The notes under the pieces: model-generated
Database searches by the model: none
What the model was told of the DNA's origin: nothing
Seen by the model: the letters and a program-made list of their open reading frames with translations, nothing else
Part shown: positions 37,301 to 45,236 of the stretch, piece after piece
Position numbering within the stretch: the first letter of the stretch is position 1
Layout: every line of letters starts with the position of its first letter
Origin: an uncultured Eubacterium sp.
GTDB taxonomy: Bacteria; Bacillota; Clostridia; Lachnospirales; Lachnospiraceae
Direction: 5' to 3'
Assembly (NCBI GenBank): GCA_945946665.1
Contig: CAMEWO010000015.1
Coordinates: forward strand, 1-48,600
Length of the DNA stretch: 48,600 nt
Position numbers and translations under genes: made by a program

Positions 37301-37372
37301 AATGCCTTTTAATGCATGTACTGTTCCATCTCCTGCAGGATAATCTTTAGTTATGTTAATTAATTGCAGCAT
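34340..37372 (-). CDS. MacB-like ABC transporter, ATPase-permease fusion
   Basis: A 1010-residue single-chain half transporter of the MacB/LolD-FtsX type, which uses ATP in the cytosol to drive events outside the membrane, such as peptide or antibiotic export. ATPase at 1-230: Walker A GPSGCGKT near 38, signature MSGGQMQRVAIARAL near 142, Walker B IILADEPTGALDTE. A basic linker (KRKKRRKEKK) leads to the first membrane helix (about 280-305), then an extracellular domain of about 550 residues, much larger than in most MacB proteins, and three C-terminal helices with the FtsX motif ERTKEIGILRAIGAS. The ATP-binding domain comes first, as in MacB. No adaptor protein is nearby. The substrate is unknown. 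Confidence 0.93.
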   Translation of the reverse strand: MLQLINITKDYPAGDGTVHALKGINLKFRESEFVSILGPSGCGKTSMLNIIGGLDQYTDGDLIINGKSTKDFKDSDWDAYRNHSIGFVFQSYNLIPHQTVLQNVELALTLSGVSKSERRQRAKEALEKVGLGNQINKKPSEMSGGQMQRVAIARALVNNPDIILADEPTGALDTETSVQVMDILKEISKDRLIIMVTHNPDLAAKYSTRIINVLDGEITGDTKPLTEEEIKACKKAEEEKQAEESKRKKRRKEKKPSMSLTTAFSLSLKNLFTKKGRTALTSFAGSIGIIGIALIFSVSNGLSGYIDKMQEDTLSSYPLTIEETNVDMSTLMKSFMGVHDDSEVQHENDAVYTKQVLYNMINALNNMETKENDLKAFKEYIENERADENGKSGLYDAVNGVQYTYDFDLLLYTKNVDGTIIHSDTQELLNKMVIENLGVDLNAMSNVGAQLGMPDSMMSSMGGGNIKLWQEMLPGDNGRLVNDILEKQYNLVYGSWPTEYNEVVLVLDENNELDDLTLYALGLKSQEDMDKMTDAALKKTELERDTGSWSYEDICNMEFRAILNSNCYTYDEKKDIYTDLRDTDAGLRYLYDNGTPIKVSGIIKPDEEAVAGMLSGSIAYTSKLTEYVIDKSKDSPAVKAQQDKPEIDIFTGLPFRENTGNLSESEKAKEFDKYISDLSESEKAAAYIDIMSIPSDDFLEQSVSQTMGNMTRDDMDNTMIQVLTEQMGMSEGDVKSYISSMTDEEMSDLFSQMIEEQVKNQYAEQTKQQMSSVNPMQLAMALDAAMTEYTQSQKAQYYDEVLEFSDSSYDNNMSELGCVDIDKPSSINLYAATFESKDVIEDAIADYNKDVDELKQIKYTDYVGLMMSSITSIINAVTYVLIAFVAISLIVSSIMIGVITLISVQERTKEIGILRAIGASKHNVSSMFNAETVIIGFTSGVLGVIVTVLLCIPINKVIQHVTGIAGLKAYLPLSVAVVLVCISIILTLIAGIIPSRSAAKKDPVVALRSE

Positions 37373-37574
37373 CGCTTTTTCCCTTTCATTATACTTTCCC
37401 CTCTGTTTTGCTGGGGCAAACCTTACTTTAATTGTTATTTAGCTGGGTTCGATTATGCGCCTTATGAAATAGTAATGTCAATTAAAAATGTATTAAATAT
37501 AGTTATATCTTCCTTTTTTTGTGCATAGTCTGCAATAGATGTTTTGTACAAAATCATTGAAAGGAAGGATTGAA

Positions 37575-38627
37575 ATGAAGGAGTTTAAAAGGCTGGTATC
37601 ATATATTTATTCTTACCCGGGAGGTGTAAAAGATAAAAACGTAGGATTTGCAAAAGCAGAGGTACGTAATGGTATCTTTGGTCTGTCTGTTAACCTGATG
37701 GGAGTGTACCGTGACACCCCTGAAGGTTTTTCCATATATCTGATATTTGACAGGACAAAGAAACAGGGGACATACAATCTTCTGCCTGTAGGCAGTGTAA
37801 TAATTAATGGTGGCAAAGGCAGGTATCAGGATATATTTAATCCGGACAACATTGCCTCTTCCGGCTACACCTTTTCCCAGATAAAGGGAATTGGTGTCCT
37901 TAAGCCTGATGATAATTACTACAGCTGTTTCAGCTTGTGGGAAGCAGATGAAATAAACCCTTCCAAGTGCGTATATCTTCCAAAGGATTATGTAATTAAA
38001 GAGGAAAATTCCGAAGTGACCGAGGAGCCTGAAAAGCCCAAAGTTCATGAAGAGCCTGAAGTTCATGATGCACCTGTGATGACTGAAAAACCTGAAGCCC
38101 ATGAGGCACCTGTGGTTACTGAAGGCTCTGACATGCCGGGAGCATCTGATATGCCTGTGTCTCCTTCACAATCTGGTCCTGTATTTGTTCCGGTATCAAA
38201 CTTCGAGAAAAAAAAAGAAACAATACAACAACCTGAAAACCAGAATTTACATGACGTATCTGATGTTGATTTCAAGATTGATTTTGCAGAGAAACTCTTC
38301 TTACATGCTGATTATATTAATGCCTTTGATGATGATTATTACTACGATTGTATAGAAGTAACCCCTGAGATGCTTAAAAGATTTGTTCCAGGTGAACTGA
38401 CAGACAATAATTCATTTATGATGCATGGATTCTATACATACAGGCATCTTCTATTTGGAAGAGTTGCCGCAAACACCAACGGAACACGGTATTTTATTGG
38501 TATTCCGGGAATGTACTCTAACAAAGAACGCTACCTTGCCACTATGTTTGGCTTTAACAGTTTCAAGAAAAGCCACAGAAGCGACTACCCAAATCCTTAC
38601 TTCGGATACTGGTATGCGGAGATATGA
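37575..38627 (+). CDS. Lachnospiraceae-type protein with C-terminal DUF6128-like domain
   Basis: A 350-residue soluble protein of unknown function. The N-terminal 130 residues form a beta-rich domain (MKEFKRLVSYIYSYPGG ... VGFAKAEVRNG). The middle is a Pro/Glu/His-rich low-complexity linker with imperfect repeats of the form E-x-P-E-x-H-x-A-P-V. The C-terminal 110 residues (RHLLFGRVAANTNGTRYF, then IGIPGMYSNKERYLATMFGF) resemble a domain I recall as DUF6128, common in Lachnospiraceae. The start has GGAAGGATTGAA before the ATG. Its last 31 bases overlap the end of rsmA on the other strand. The 200-bp gap before it (37373-37574) holds a 12-bp palindrome TTTTGTACAAAA at 37542-37553 and a T-run. 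Confidence 0.75.
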   Translation: MKEFKRLVSYIYSYPGGVKDKNVGFAKAEVRNGIFGLSVNLMGVYRDTPEGFSIYLIFDRTKKQGTYNLLPVGSVIINGGKGRYQDIFNPDNIASSGYTFSQIKGIGVLKPDDNYYSCFSLWEADEINPSKCVYLPKDYVIKEENSEVTEEPEKPKVHEEPEVHDAPVMTEKPEAHEAPVVTEGSDMPGASDMPVSPSQSGPVFVPVSNFEKKKETIQQPENQNLHDVSDVDFKIDFAEKLFLHADYINAFDDDYYYDCIEVTPEMLKRFVPGELTDNNSFMMHGFYTYRHLLFGRVAANTNGTRYFIGIPGMYSNKERYLATMFGFNSFKKSHRSDYPNPYFGYWYAEI

Positions 38628-39487
38628 TTACTCAGCATTGCAAACTGCTCCAGTGTCAGTGCTTCACCCCTTACAGTTGCAGGAAGGCCAACAGCTTCCA
38701 ATGCTGCAAGAAGCTTCTCCCTGGTTATTCCAAGGCCAGCATTGACCACACTGTTAGTCATAGTCTTTCTGCGCTGGTTAAATGAAGCCCTTATTATATT
38801 GAACATAAGATGCTGGTCAGTTACATCCACTGGAGGTTCCTTAAACCTTTCAAGGCGTATTACTGCTGAATCCACATTAGGGCGAGGCATGAAACAGCTG
38901 GCAGGAACAGTAAGGACAATCTGCGGTCTGGCATAGAACTGGACAGCTAAAGATAAGGCTCCATAGTCTTTCGTTCCAGGTCCAACCTGCATCCTGTCTG
39001 CCACTTCCTTCTGAACCATAATTGTAATGCTGTCCAGTGGAACCTGGCTTTCAAATAATCCCATAATTATAGGAGTAGTTATATAATATGGCAGATTAGC
39101 CACAACCTTTATAGGCTTTCCACCATTCTTTTCATTAGCCAGCTTGACAATATCAAGCTTAAGTATATCTTCGTTGATTACTGTTACATTGTCATAATAG
39201 CTTAAGGTATCCTGTGTAAGAATTGGGATAAGCTTCTTATCAATCTCTACAGCCACAACTTCCCTTGCTTCCTCGCAGAGAATCTGGGTCATAGTTCCTA
39301 TTCCCGGGCCAATCTCCAACACAAAATCATCCTTGGAAACTCCTGCTTCCCTTACAATTTTCCTTACAACGTTCTCATCAATAAGAAAATTCTGTCCAAA
39401 CTTTTTCTGAAATGAGAATCCATATTTATCAAGGATTTCTATTGTATTAGTGGGATTCCCCAAATGTTTAACATTGCTAAAATCAGA
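38597..39487 (-). CDS. rsmA: 16S rRNA (A1518/A1519) dimethyltransferase
   Basis: A 296-residue KsgA/RsmA enzyme that dimethylates two adjacent adenines in helix 45 of 16S rRNA using S-adenosylmethionine, a late step in small-subunit assembly. Motifs: FGQNFLIDENVV, the SAM loop VLEIGPGIGTMTQIL, and NLPYYITTPIIM, the NLPY catalytic motif; the C-terminal FNQRRKTMTNSV is also typical. TAGGAG lies about six bases before the ATG at 39487; a longer frame to 39532 is unsupported. It is the third gene after metG and tatD. In B. subtilis rnmV usually lies between tatD and ksgA; it is absent here. Confidence 0.96.
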   Translation of the reverse strand, partial: SDFSNVKHLGNPTNTIEILDKYGFSFQKKFGQNFLIDENVVRKIVREAGVSKDDFVLEIGPGIGTMTQILCEEAREVVAVEIDKKLIPILTQDTLSYYDNVTVINEDILKLDIVKLANEKNGGKPIKVVANLPYYITTPIIMGLFESQVPLDSITIMVQKEVADRMQVGPGTKDYGALSLAVQFYARPQIVLTVPASCFMPRPNVDSAVIRLERFKEPPVDVTDQHLMFNIIRASFNQRRKTMTNSVVNAGLGITREKLLAALEAVGLPATVRGEALTLEQFAMLSNHISAYQYPK

Positions 39488-39562
39488 CATAACACTCCTA
39501 TTACTGTTTCTAAGCCCTGACACATGCAGCACATTATTAATTCTAATATTATAACCCTAACA

Positions 39563-40339
39563 TTATAATCCAAATAATACCCTTGCATTATTATTAGTAA
39601 TATCAATTACTTCCTGGGCTGTAATCCCTTTAATCTGCGCTATTTTCTCTGCTACATAGACTATATTCCTGCTGTCGTTTCTTGTTCCCCGGTGAGGCTC
39701 CGGTGCCATATATGGACAGTCAGTTTCAAGCAGAATCCTGTCCATTGGAATATACTCCACTGCTTCAACCAGCTTCTTTGCATTCTTAAATGTAACAACA
39801 CCGCCTATACCAAAATAAAATCCCATGTTAAGAAAATCCCTGGCAGCTTCCTTAGTATAAGAATAACAGTGAATAATTCCACCACACTCCCCGGCATGTT
39901 CCTGTTTCATACATTCTAAAGTGTCTGCGCAAGCCTCTCTTGAGTGAATAATTACAGGTTTATTAATCTTTCTGGCAATGCTCATCTGCTGCCTGAACCA
40001 GTATTTCTGGATATCTTTTCCAGGCTCGGGATAATGGTAGTCAAGTCCGATTTCCCCAATGGCAACAACCTTTTTATCAGATACAGCTGTTTCTTCAATC
40101 CATTTTAATTTGTCTGAATTAAGACTTTCCACTTCTTCTGGGTGAACGCCAACAGCTGCATATACCTTTTCATAGCGAGAGGCCAGGGATAAGCTGTCCT
40201 CGCATCCTTTAAGGCTGGCTCCCACGTTAACAATAACGTCCAAAGCCCCCTCCTCTGATAACATGGTACTAATCAGCTGGTCCCTGTCCTCATCAAAATC
40301 CGAATCATCATAATGAGCATGTGTTTCAAATATTTTCAT
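39563..40339 (-). CDS. TatD-family metal-dependent deoxyribonuclease
   Basis: A 258-residue member of the TatD/YabD hydrolase family, TIM-barrel enzymes with 3'-5' DNase activity linked to DNA repair or turnover. Metal-binding signatures are all seen: ETHAHYDD, IGEIGLDYHY, VIIHSREA, IIHCYS and LLETDCPYMAPEPHRG. The ATG at 40339 lies two bases after the metG stop, so the two are coupled; the ribosome-binding site lies within the metG end. The order metG-tatD-rsmA is conserved in Firmicutes. Confidence 0.95.
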   Translation of the reverse strand: MKIFETHAHYDDSDFDEDRDQLISTMLSEEGALDVIVNVGASLKGCEDSLSLASRYEKVYAAVGVHPEEVESLNSDKLKWIEETAVSDKKVVAIGEIGLDYHYPEPGKDIQKYWFRQQMSIARKINKPVIIHSREACADTLECMKQEHAGECGGIIHCYSYTKEAARDFLNMGFYFGIGGVVTFKNAKKLVEAVEYIPMDRILLETDCPYMAPEPHRGTRNDSRNIVYVAEKIAQIKGITAQEVIDITNNNARVLFGL

Positions 40340-40340
40340 A

Positions 40341-42347
40341 TTATCCAATCTCACTTCCGGCAATGATGTCCTTATCTACAGTCATAACTGAAAGGTTGTC
40401 CTTATCATCCATAGCTGCAAGAATCATTCCCTGAGATTCTACTCCACAGATTTTACGTGGTGCAAGATTAGTAATAACAGCAACTTTCTTGCCAACCATC
40501 TCTTCTGGCTTATAGTACTGGGCAATACCTGATACAATCTGGCGTACCTCATCACCAATTCTTATCTGTGAACACAGAAGCTTCTTGGCTTTCTTAACAG
40601 GCTCACATGCAAGAACTTCACCTACTCGTATCTGAATCTTCTCGAAATCCTCGAAGCTAATCTCTGGCTTTGCTTCAACCTGTGGATACTCCACTGCACC
40701 AGAAGCCTTCTTCTGTGCTGCCTGAATCTCTTCAACCTTCTTTAGTACTTCCTCTAAATCAAGTCTGGCAAAGAGAATCTCTGGTTTATCTGTAACCTTA
40801 AGACCACTCTCACGAAGTCCGAATTTATCAAGGTCATCAAAATCTCTTACCCCAGCTTTACTGTTTTCAGGATATAACTGGGCAAATATCTTCTCTGCTG
40901 TTTCAGGCATATATGGCATCAGCAGATTAGCACCTATTGTGATACTCTCTGTAAGGTTATATAAAACCTCTGCCAGTCTGTCTTTATCTTCCTCATTCTT
41001 GGCGAGAGCCCAAGGCATTGTTTCATCAATATATTTGTTGCATCTCTTAAATAATGCAAATACTTCTGTAATAGCATCCGCAACGTGAAGTGTCTTCATC
41101 TTGTTCTCAATACGGCTCTTTGCTCCTGTGACAAATGCTTTAAGGTCAGAATCAAAATCAAGGCTGTTGCCCTTATCATCTGTTCCGGCACCCTCTGAAG
41201 TTACACCTGTATGGTTCACAACTCCGCCGAAATATTTATTAGTCATGGCAACTGTTCTGTTAACAAGATTACCCAGAGTATTTGCCAGCTCTGAATTAAG
41301 TCTCTCAACTAACAGCTCCCATGTGATAACACCATCATTTTCAAATGGCATCTCATGAAGAACGAAGTATCTTACTGCGTCAACTCCAAACAGGTCTACA
41401 AGGTCATCAGCATAGATAACATTTCCCTTTGACTTACTCATCTTGCCATCGCCCTGTAAGAGCCATGGATGACCAAATATCTGCTTAGGCAGCGGTAAAT
41501 CCAGTGCCATAAGAATAATTGGCCAGTATATTGTGTGGAATCTTAAGATATCCTTACCAATAAGGTGAAGGTCAGCAGGCCAGTATTTCTTAAACTGCTC
41601 TGAGCTGTTGCCGTCTGCGTCATAACCAATTCCAGTAATATAGTTTGTCAGTGCATCTATCCATACATAAACTACATGTCTGTCATCAAAATCAACAGGA
41701 ATTCCCCATTTAAATGAAGTACGTGACACGCACAGATCCTGAAGTCCAGCCTTAAGGAAGTTGTTCATCATCTCATTTTTTCTTGACTCCGGCTGTATAA
41801 ACTCTGGATGCTCCTCAATGTGCTTAATAAGCCTGTCCGCATATTTGCTCATTCTGAAGAAATATGCCTCCTCCTTGGCAGGCTGGCAAGGTCTTCCACA
41901 ATCAGGACATTTGCCGTCTACAAGCTGTGAAGGTGTGAAGAAGGATTCGCAAGGTGTACAGTACATTCCCTCGTACTCACCCTTATATATGTCACCTTTA
42001 TCATACAGCTTCTTGAAAATCTTCTGAACCTGCTTCTCATGGTCTGCATCCGTTGTTCTTATAAATTTATCATAAGATGTATTCATAAGGTCCCAGATAG
42101 ACTTAATCTGCCCTGCAACACCGTCAACGAATTCCTTAGGTGTAACTCCAGCCTCTTCGGCCTTAATCTCTATCTTCTGCCCATGCTCATCTGTTCCTGT
42201 CTGAAAGAATACATCATACCCTTCCTGTCTCTTATATCTGGCAATACTGTCTGCCAGCACAATTTCATAGGTATTGCCTATATGAGGCTTTCCTGATGTA
42301 TAAGCAATAGCTGTTGTAATATAATATGGTCCTTTATTCTGTGGCAT
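40341..42347 (-). CDS. metG: methionyl-tRNA synthetase
   Basis: A 668-residue class I synthetase that charges tRNA-Met. The HIGH motif is HIGN at 22-25 (GKPHIGNTYE), the zinc site has Cys in CTPCESFF and KCPDCGRPC near 130-150, and KMSKS is at about 300 (GKMSKSKGNV). A C-terminal EMAP II-like tRNA-binding domain is fused (FEKIQIRVGEVLACEPVKKA ... NLAPRKICGVESQGMILAA), as in Bacillus. The start MPQNKGPYY is chosen because GGTGGAG is five bases upstream; an in-frame extension to 42404 has no signals. No T-box or S-box leader fits in the roughly 70 bases from promoter to start. Confidence 0.97.
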   Translation of the reverse strand: MPQNKGPYYITTAIAYTSGKPHIGNTYEIVLADSIARYKRQEGYDVFFQTGTDEHGQKIEIKAEEAGVTPKEFVDGVAGQIKSIWDLMNTSYDKFIRTTDADHEKQVQKIFKKLYDKGDIYKGEYEGMYCTPCESFFTPSQLVDGKCPDCGRPCQPAKEEAYFFRMSKYADRLIKHIEEHPEFIQPESRKNEMMNNFLKAGLQDLCVSRTSFKWGIPVDFDDRHVVYVWIDALTNYITGIGYDADGNSSEQFKKYWPADLHLIGKDILRFHTIYWPIILMALDLPLPKQIFGHPWLLQGDGKMSKSKGNVIYADDLVDLFGVDAVRYFVLHEMPFENDGVITWELLVERLNSELANTLGNLVNRTVAMTNKYFGGVVNHTGVTSEGAGTDDKGNSLDFDSDLKAFVTGAKSRIENKMKTLHVADAITEVFALFKRCNKYIDETMPWALAKNEEDKDRLAEVLYNLTESITIGANLLMPYMPETAEKIFAQLYPENSKAGVRDFDDLDKFGLRESGLKVTDKPEILFARLDLEEVLKKVEEIQAAQKKASGAVEYPQVEAKPEISFEDFEKIQIRVGEVLACEPVKKAKKLLCSQIRIGDEVRQIVSGIAQYYKPEEMVGKKVAVITNLAPRKICGVESQGMILAAMDDKDNLSVMTVDKDIIAGSEIG

Positions 42348-42421
42348 ATTCTCCACCCGCTTTCCGAAAGCACCACCCTCTGATGATAAGGGCACCACTT
42401 TCAATATTTTTCTAGCAATAA

Positions 42422-42450
42422 ACTATAACATAAATCCTTTCGTTATTCAA
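42422..42450 (-). promoter_or_regulatory. promoter of the metG-tatD-rsmA operon
   Basis: TTGAAT (42445-42450), 17-base spacer, TATAGT (42422-42427) on the minus strand, about 75 bases before the metG start. Confidence 0.7.
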
Positions 42451-42500
42451 CAATGCCAATATAATATTTCCACACATAAATGCATATTTTGTTATTATAA

Positions 42501-44408
42501 ATGTTAATTAATATGAGAGTATCCATGATTCAGCGAATCTTTCTATGTATCCGTAAATTTACCGCCTTAAGCATTTCCCTTGTATTTGTTGCCACACTGC
42601 TTGTGTCAGGGTGTACAGGGTGTGAAGCTGGCATCAGGGCATACAACCGGGCTGGAAGCATGGCAGGCAGTGAAGCAGACAACCGGGCTAGCAGCAACAC
42701 ACGCAGCGTGGCAGATAGTGGGATAGCGTCTCAAACCCCTGAGGACACTGCATTCGAAGAATTCTGCAATGAACTTTTCCGGGAAAGCCTGTCCGAAAGC
42801 GGACTTTCCACCCACATTTATCTTGAACATCCTGAAAATTACGGAATTACTGATTATCCTCTGACAATTGGCGGATATGATATTGACGGTATTGGAGATA
42901 CAACACATATAACAGATGCTCTCGCCAGACTTAAATCCTTTCCAGAAGAACAGCTTTCCTACAAAAATAAACTAACATATGATGAACTTAAAATATATCT
43001 TGAAACAGAGCTTGAATACAGCGATGTCTGCCTATATGACACTTCCCTGTCCATAAACATAGGCAGCCAGCTGCAGCTTCCACTAATATTCTCCGAATAT
43101 CCCATCCGTGAAGAAAAGGACGTGGAGGAATATTTATGCATACTTAAGGATACAGATGAGTATTTTGCCAATATTATTGAATTTGAAAAAATGCGTGCCA
43201 AAGCAGGTATATTTATGGAAGATGCAATTGCTGACGAAATAATCCACCAGTGCCGTTCATTTCTTGAAAACATAGATGACGGATTCCTTGTCACAACATT
43301 TAATAACCGGATTAAAGCGCTGAATCTTCAAGATAAATCAAAGGAAACGGACTACATCCAGAAGAACGAAGAAATCCTCTCAGAACATGTTGCAAAAGGA
43401 TATGAAATTCTTATTGAGGGCATTGCTTCCCTTAAGGGTTCCTGCCAGTATTCTGGTGGAATCGGCAACTCTCCTGAGGGAAGACGTTTCTATGAGTATT
43501 ATCTTAAATCAAATGTAGGATGGATAAGGTCTGTTGAAGATTTTAACAGCCTGATTAAGGAATACATTGTAAGAACCTGTAACGAAATCCGTAATATAGC
43601 TGCTGCCCACCCTGAATCCTACAGGAAAATCAATACATTTGAATTTCAGAAGCTGTCCAATGAAGAAACTCTGGCACAGCTGAAGAAAATGAGTAAAAAA
43701 GACTATCCTGAAGGTACTGACATCGATTACAATGTGTGTTTTGTAGATAAATCTCTCTCTGAATTTACCAGTCCTGCCATGTATTTCACGCCACAGATTG
43801 ACAATATAAAAGACAATACCATCTACATCAATCCTGACTCAGAAACTGACAGATTATATGCCACTCTGGCACATGAAGGATTTCCCGGACATATGTACCA
43901 GCACACATATTTTGCTTCCACTAATCCCAATCCACTTCGCTACATCCTTTCTCCAACCGGATATATTGAGGGCTGGGCAACATACACCGAAATAGACTCC
44001 TATAATTATGCAGATACTGGTGATGAATACCTGAATAGACTTAATGGACTTAATTATGCCCTGATTCTTATGATATACGCCAGTGTGGATATGGGTGTAA
44101 GCTACTATGGCTGGACACCTGATGATGTGGAAAAATATTTATCAGGCTATGGATTTGGCGGAAAAGAAACTGCCCTTGACATGTATACTACCATGGTCAG
44201 CGAACCGGGAAATTACTGCCGGTATGTCCTGGGATATATCGGAATCATGGAGCTTAAGCAGAAAGCAGAAGAACTCCTTGGTGATAATTTCAACACCAAA
44301 GAGTTCAATACATTCATTCTTGAAACTGGTCCAATCCAGTTTGATATTCTGTTTGACAGAATTGAAGACTGGGCAGTGGGTCAACAACATGACACATCCC
44401 AGAAATGA
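42501..44408 (+). CDS. DUF885-family lipoprotein, predicted zinc metallopeptidase
   Basis: A 635-residue lipoprotein. The lipobox LLVSGC puts the lipid on Cys38 (long form), with a signal helix before it and a Ser/Ala/Asn-rich spacer after it. The catalytic zinc motif HEGFPGH (LAHEGFPGHMYQH, near 458) and the downstream Glu in GYIEGWATYTE (near 490) are the gluzincin-type signature of DUF885. The family includes secreted or membrane-bound peptidases, so a role in extracellular peptide breakdown is probable. Starts are possible at 42501, 42513 and 42525; only the last is preceded by a weak GAGAG. It is divergent from metG and convergent with the DnaJ-like gene; no clear terminator lies in the 27 bases between. 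Confidence 0.88.
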   Translation: MLINMRVSMIQRIFLCIRKFTALSISLVFVATLLVSGCTGCEAGIRAYNRAGSMAGSEADNRASSNTRSVADSGIASQTPEDTAFEEFCNELFRESLSESGLSTHIYLEHPENYGITDYPLTIGGYDIDGIGDTTHITDALARLKSFPEEQLSYKNKLTYDELKIYLETELEYSDVCLYDTSLSINIGSQLQLPLIFSEYPIREEKDVEEYLCILKDTDEYFANIIEFEKMRAKAGIFMEDAIADEIIHQCRSFLENIDDGFLVTTFNNRIKALNLQDKSKETDYIQKNEEILSEHVAKGYEILIEGIASLKGSCQYSGGIGNSPEGRRFYEYYLKSNVGWIRSVEDFNSLIKEYIVRTCNEIRNIAAAHPESYRKINTFEFQKLSNEETLAQLKKMSKKDYPEGTDIDYNVCFVDKSLSEFTSPAMYFTPQIDNIKDNTIYINPDSETDRLYATLAHEGFPGHMYQHTYFASTNPNPLRYILSPTGYIEGWATYTEIDSYNYADTGDEYLNRLNGLNYALILMIYASVDMGVSYYGWTPDDVEKYLSGYGFGGKETALDMYTTMVSEPGNYCRYVLGYIGIMELKQKAEELLGDNFNTKEFNTFILETGPIQFDILFDRIEDWAVGQQHDTSQK

Positions 44409-44435
44409 CAACAGCAAAACCAGTACATAATTCAT

Positions 44436-45236
44436 TTAACAACAGTAGAATCCGCCACCACATGCCAGATTGCAGCAGGCATTAAGCATGCACAGCTTAA
44501 TGCACAAATCACCACTTCCTGCGCTGGATCTGCCATAGGCAGTTCCTCTGTCTGAATACCACTGGCCACCGCTTCGAAGCTGATTATAAAGCATCTGGTA
44601 CACCTGATTATCAGGATTTAATTCAACTGCGTGCTTTGCATGCTCCAGGGCTGTGGCTGTGTTTCCCACAGCAGAATTAGCCTGGGCACTGTAGTAATAC
44701 CATCTTGCATCCCTGTCCTGCATGCTGTTTAACAGATTCAATGCCTCCTGGTATGAACCGCTCTTAATATAGTTATAAGCAGCTTTCAAGTATCTGCTTG
44801 TCTCATCATCACCAAATGGTTCTTCCCTTCCGGCATATCCGCCGCCTCCGGTACTGTATCCAAATCCAAATGGACCAAAACCCCAGAAAGTACCGTAATC
44901 GCCATACGGATTATCCTGCTGTCCATTCTGTCTGTCTCCATCGTAGCCATAACCACTGGAAGAGCTGCCATAGCCACCGGCTCCACCGTATCCTGAACTA
45001 CCGCTTCCATAGCCCTGGTTTCCATAGGCACCATATCCAGAACCTGCTTCTCTTTCTTTCATTATCTGGCTGTACGCCTGCTGAACCTGCTTAAACATTT
45101 CCTCAGCTCTATCCTTATTAGGATTGTTAATATTAGCATCCGGATGATACTTACGGCTAAGTGTTCTATATGCTTTTTTTATCTCTTCGTCAGATGCACT
45201 CCTTGGCACTCCTAACACACTATAGGGATCTGTCAC
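44436..45236 (-). CDS. J-domain protein with TPR-like part and Cys-rich tail
   Basis: A 266-residue J-domain cochaperone that should stimulate a DnaK-type ATPase. The J-domain is at 1-65 with the essential HPD at 31-33 (SRKYHPDANINN). A Gly/Tyr/Ser-rich linker (70-135) replaces the classical G/F region, then two TPR-like helical pairs (YIKSGSYQEALNLLNSMQ, ATALEHAKHAVELNPD), and a tail with seven Cys in the last 25 residues. It lacks the DnaJ zinc finger and C-terminal client domains. It starts with GTG; the GTGA overlaps the stop of the upstream gene by four bases, and GGAGG lies seven bases before it. The Cys tail could bind metal or a lipid; this is a guess. Confidence 0.88.
   Translation of the reverse strand: MTDPYSVLGVPRSASDEEIKKAYRTLSRKYHPDANINNPNKDRAEEMFKQVQQAYSQIMKEREAGSGYGAYGNQGYGSGSSGYGGAGGYGSSSSGYGYDGDRQNGQQDNPYGDYGTFWGFGPFGFGYSTGGGGYAGREEPFGDDETSRYLKAAYNYIKSGSYQEALNLLNSMQDRDARWYYYSAQANSAVGNTATALEHAKHAVELNPDNQVYQMLYNQLRSGGQWYSDRGTAYGRSSAGSGDLCIKLCMLNACCNLACGGGFYCC

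Noticed and set aside
42348-42500. T-box or S-box leader of metG
   Set aside because: The distance between promoter and start is only about 75 bases and no T-box or SAM-riboswitch motif is seen.
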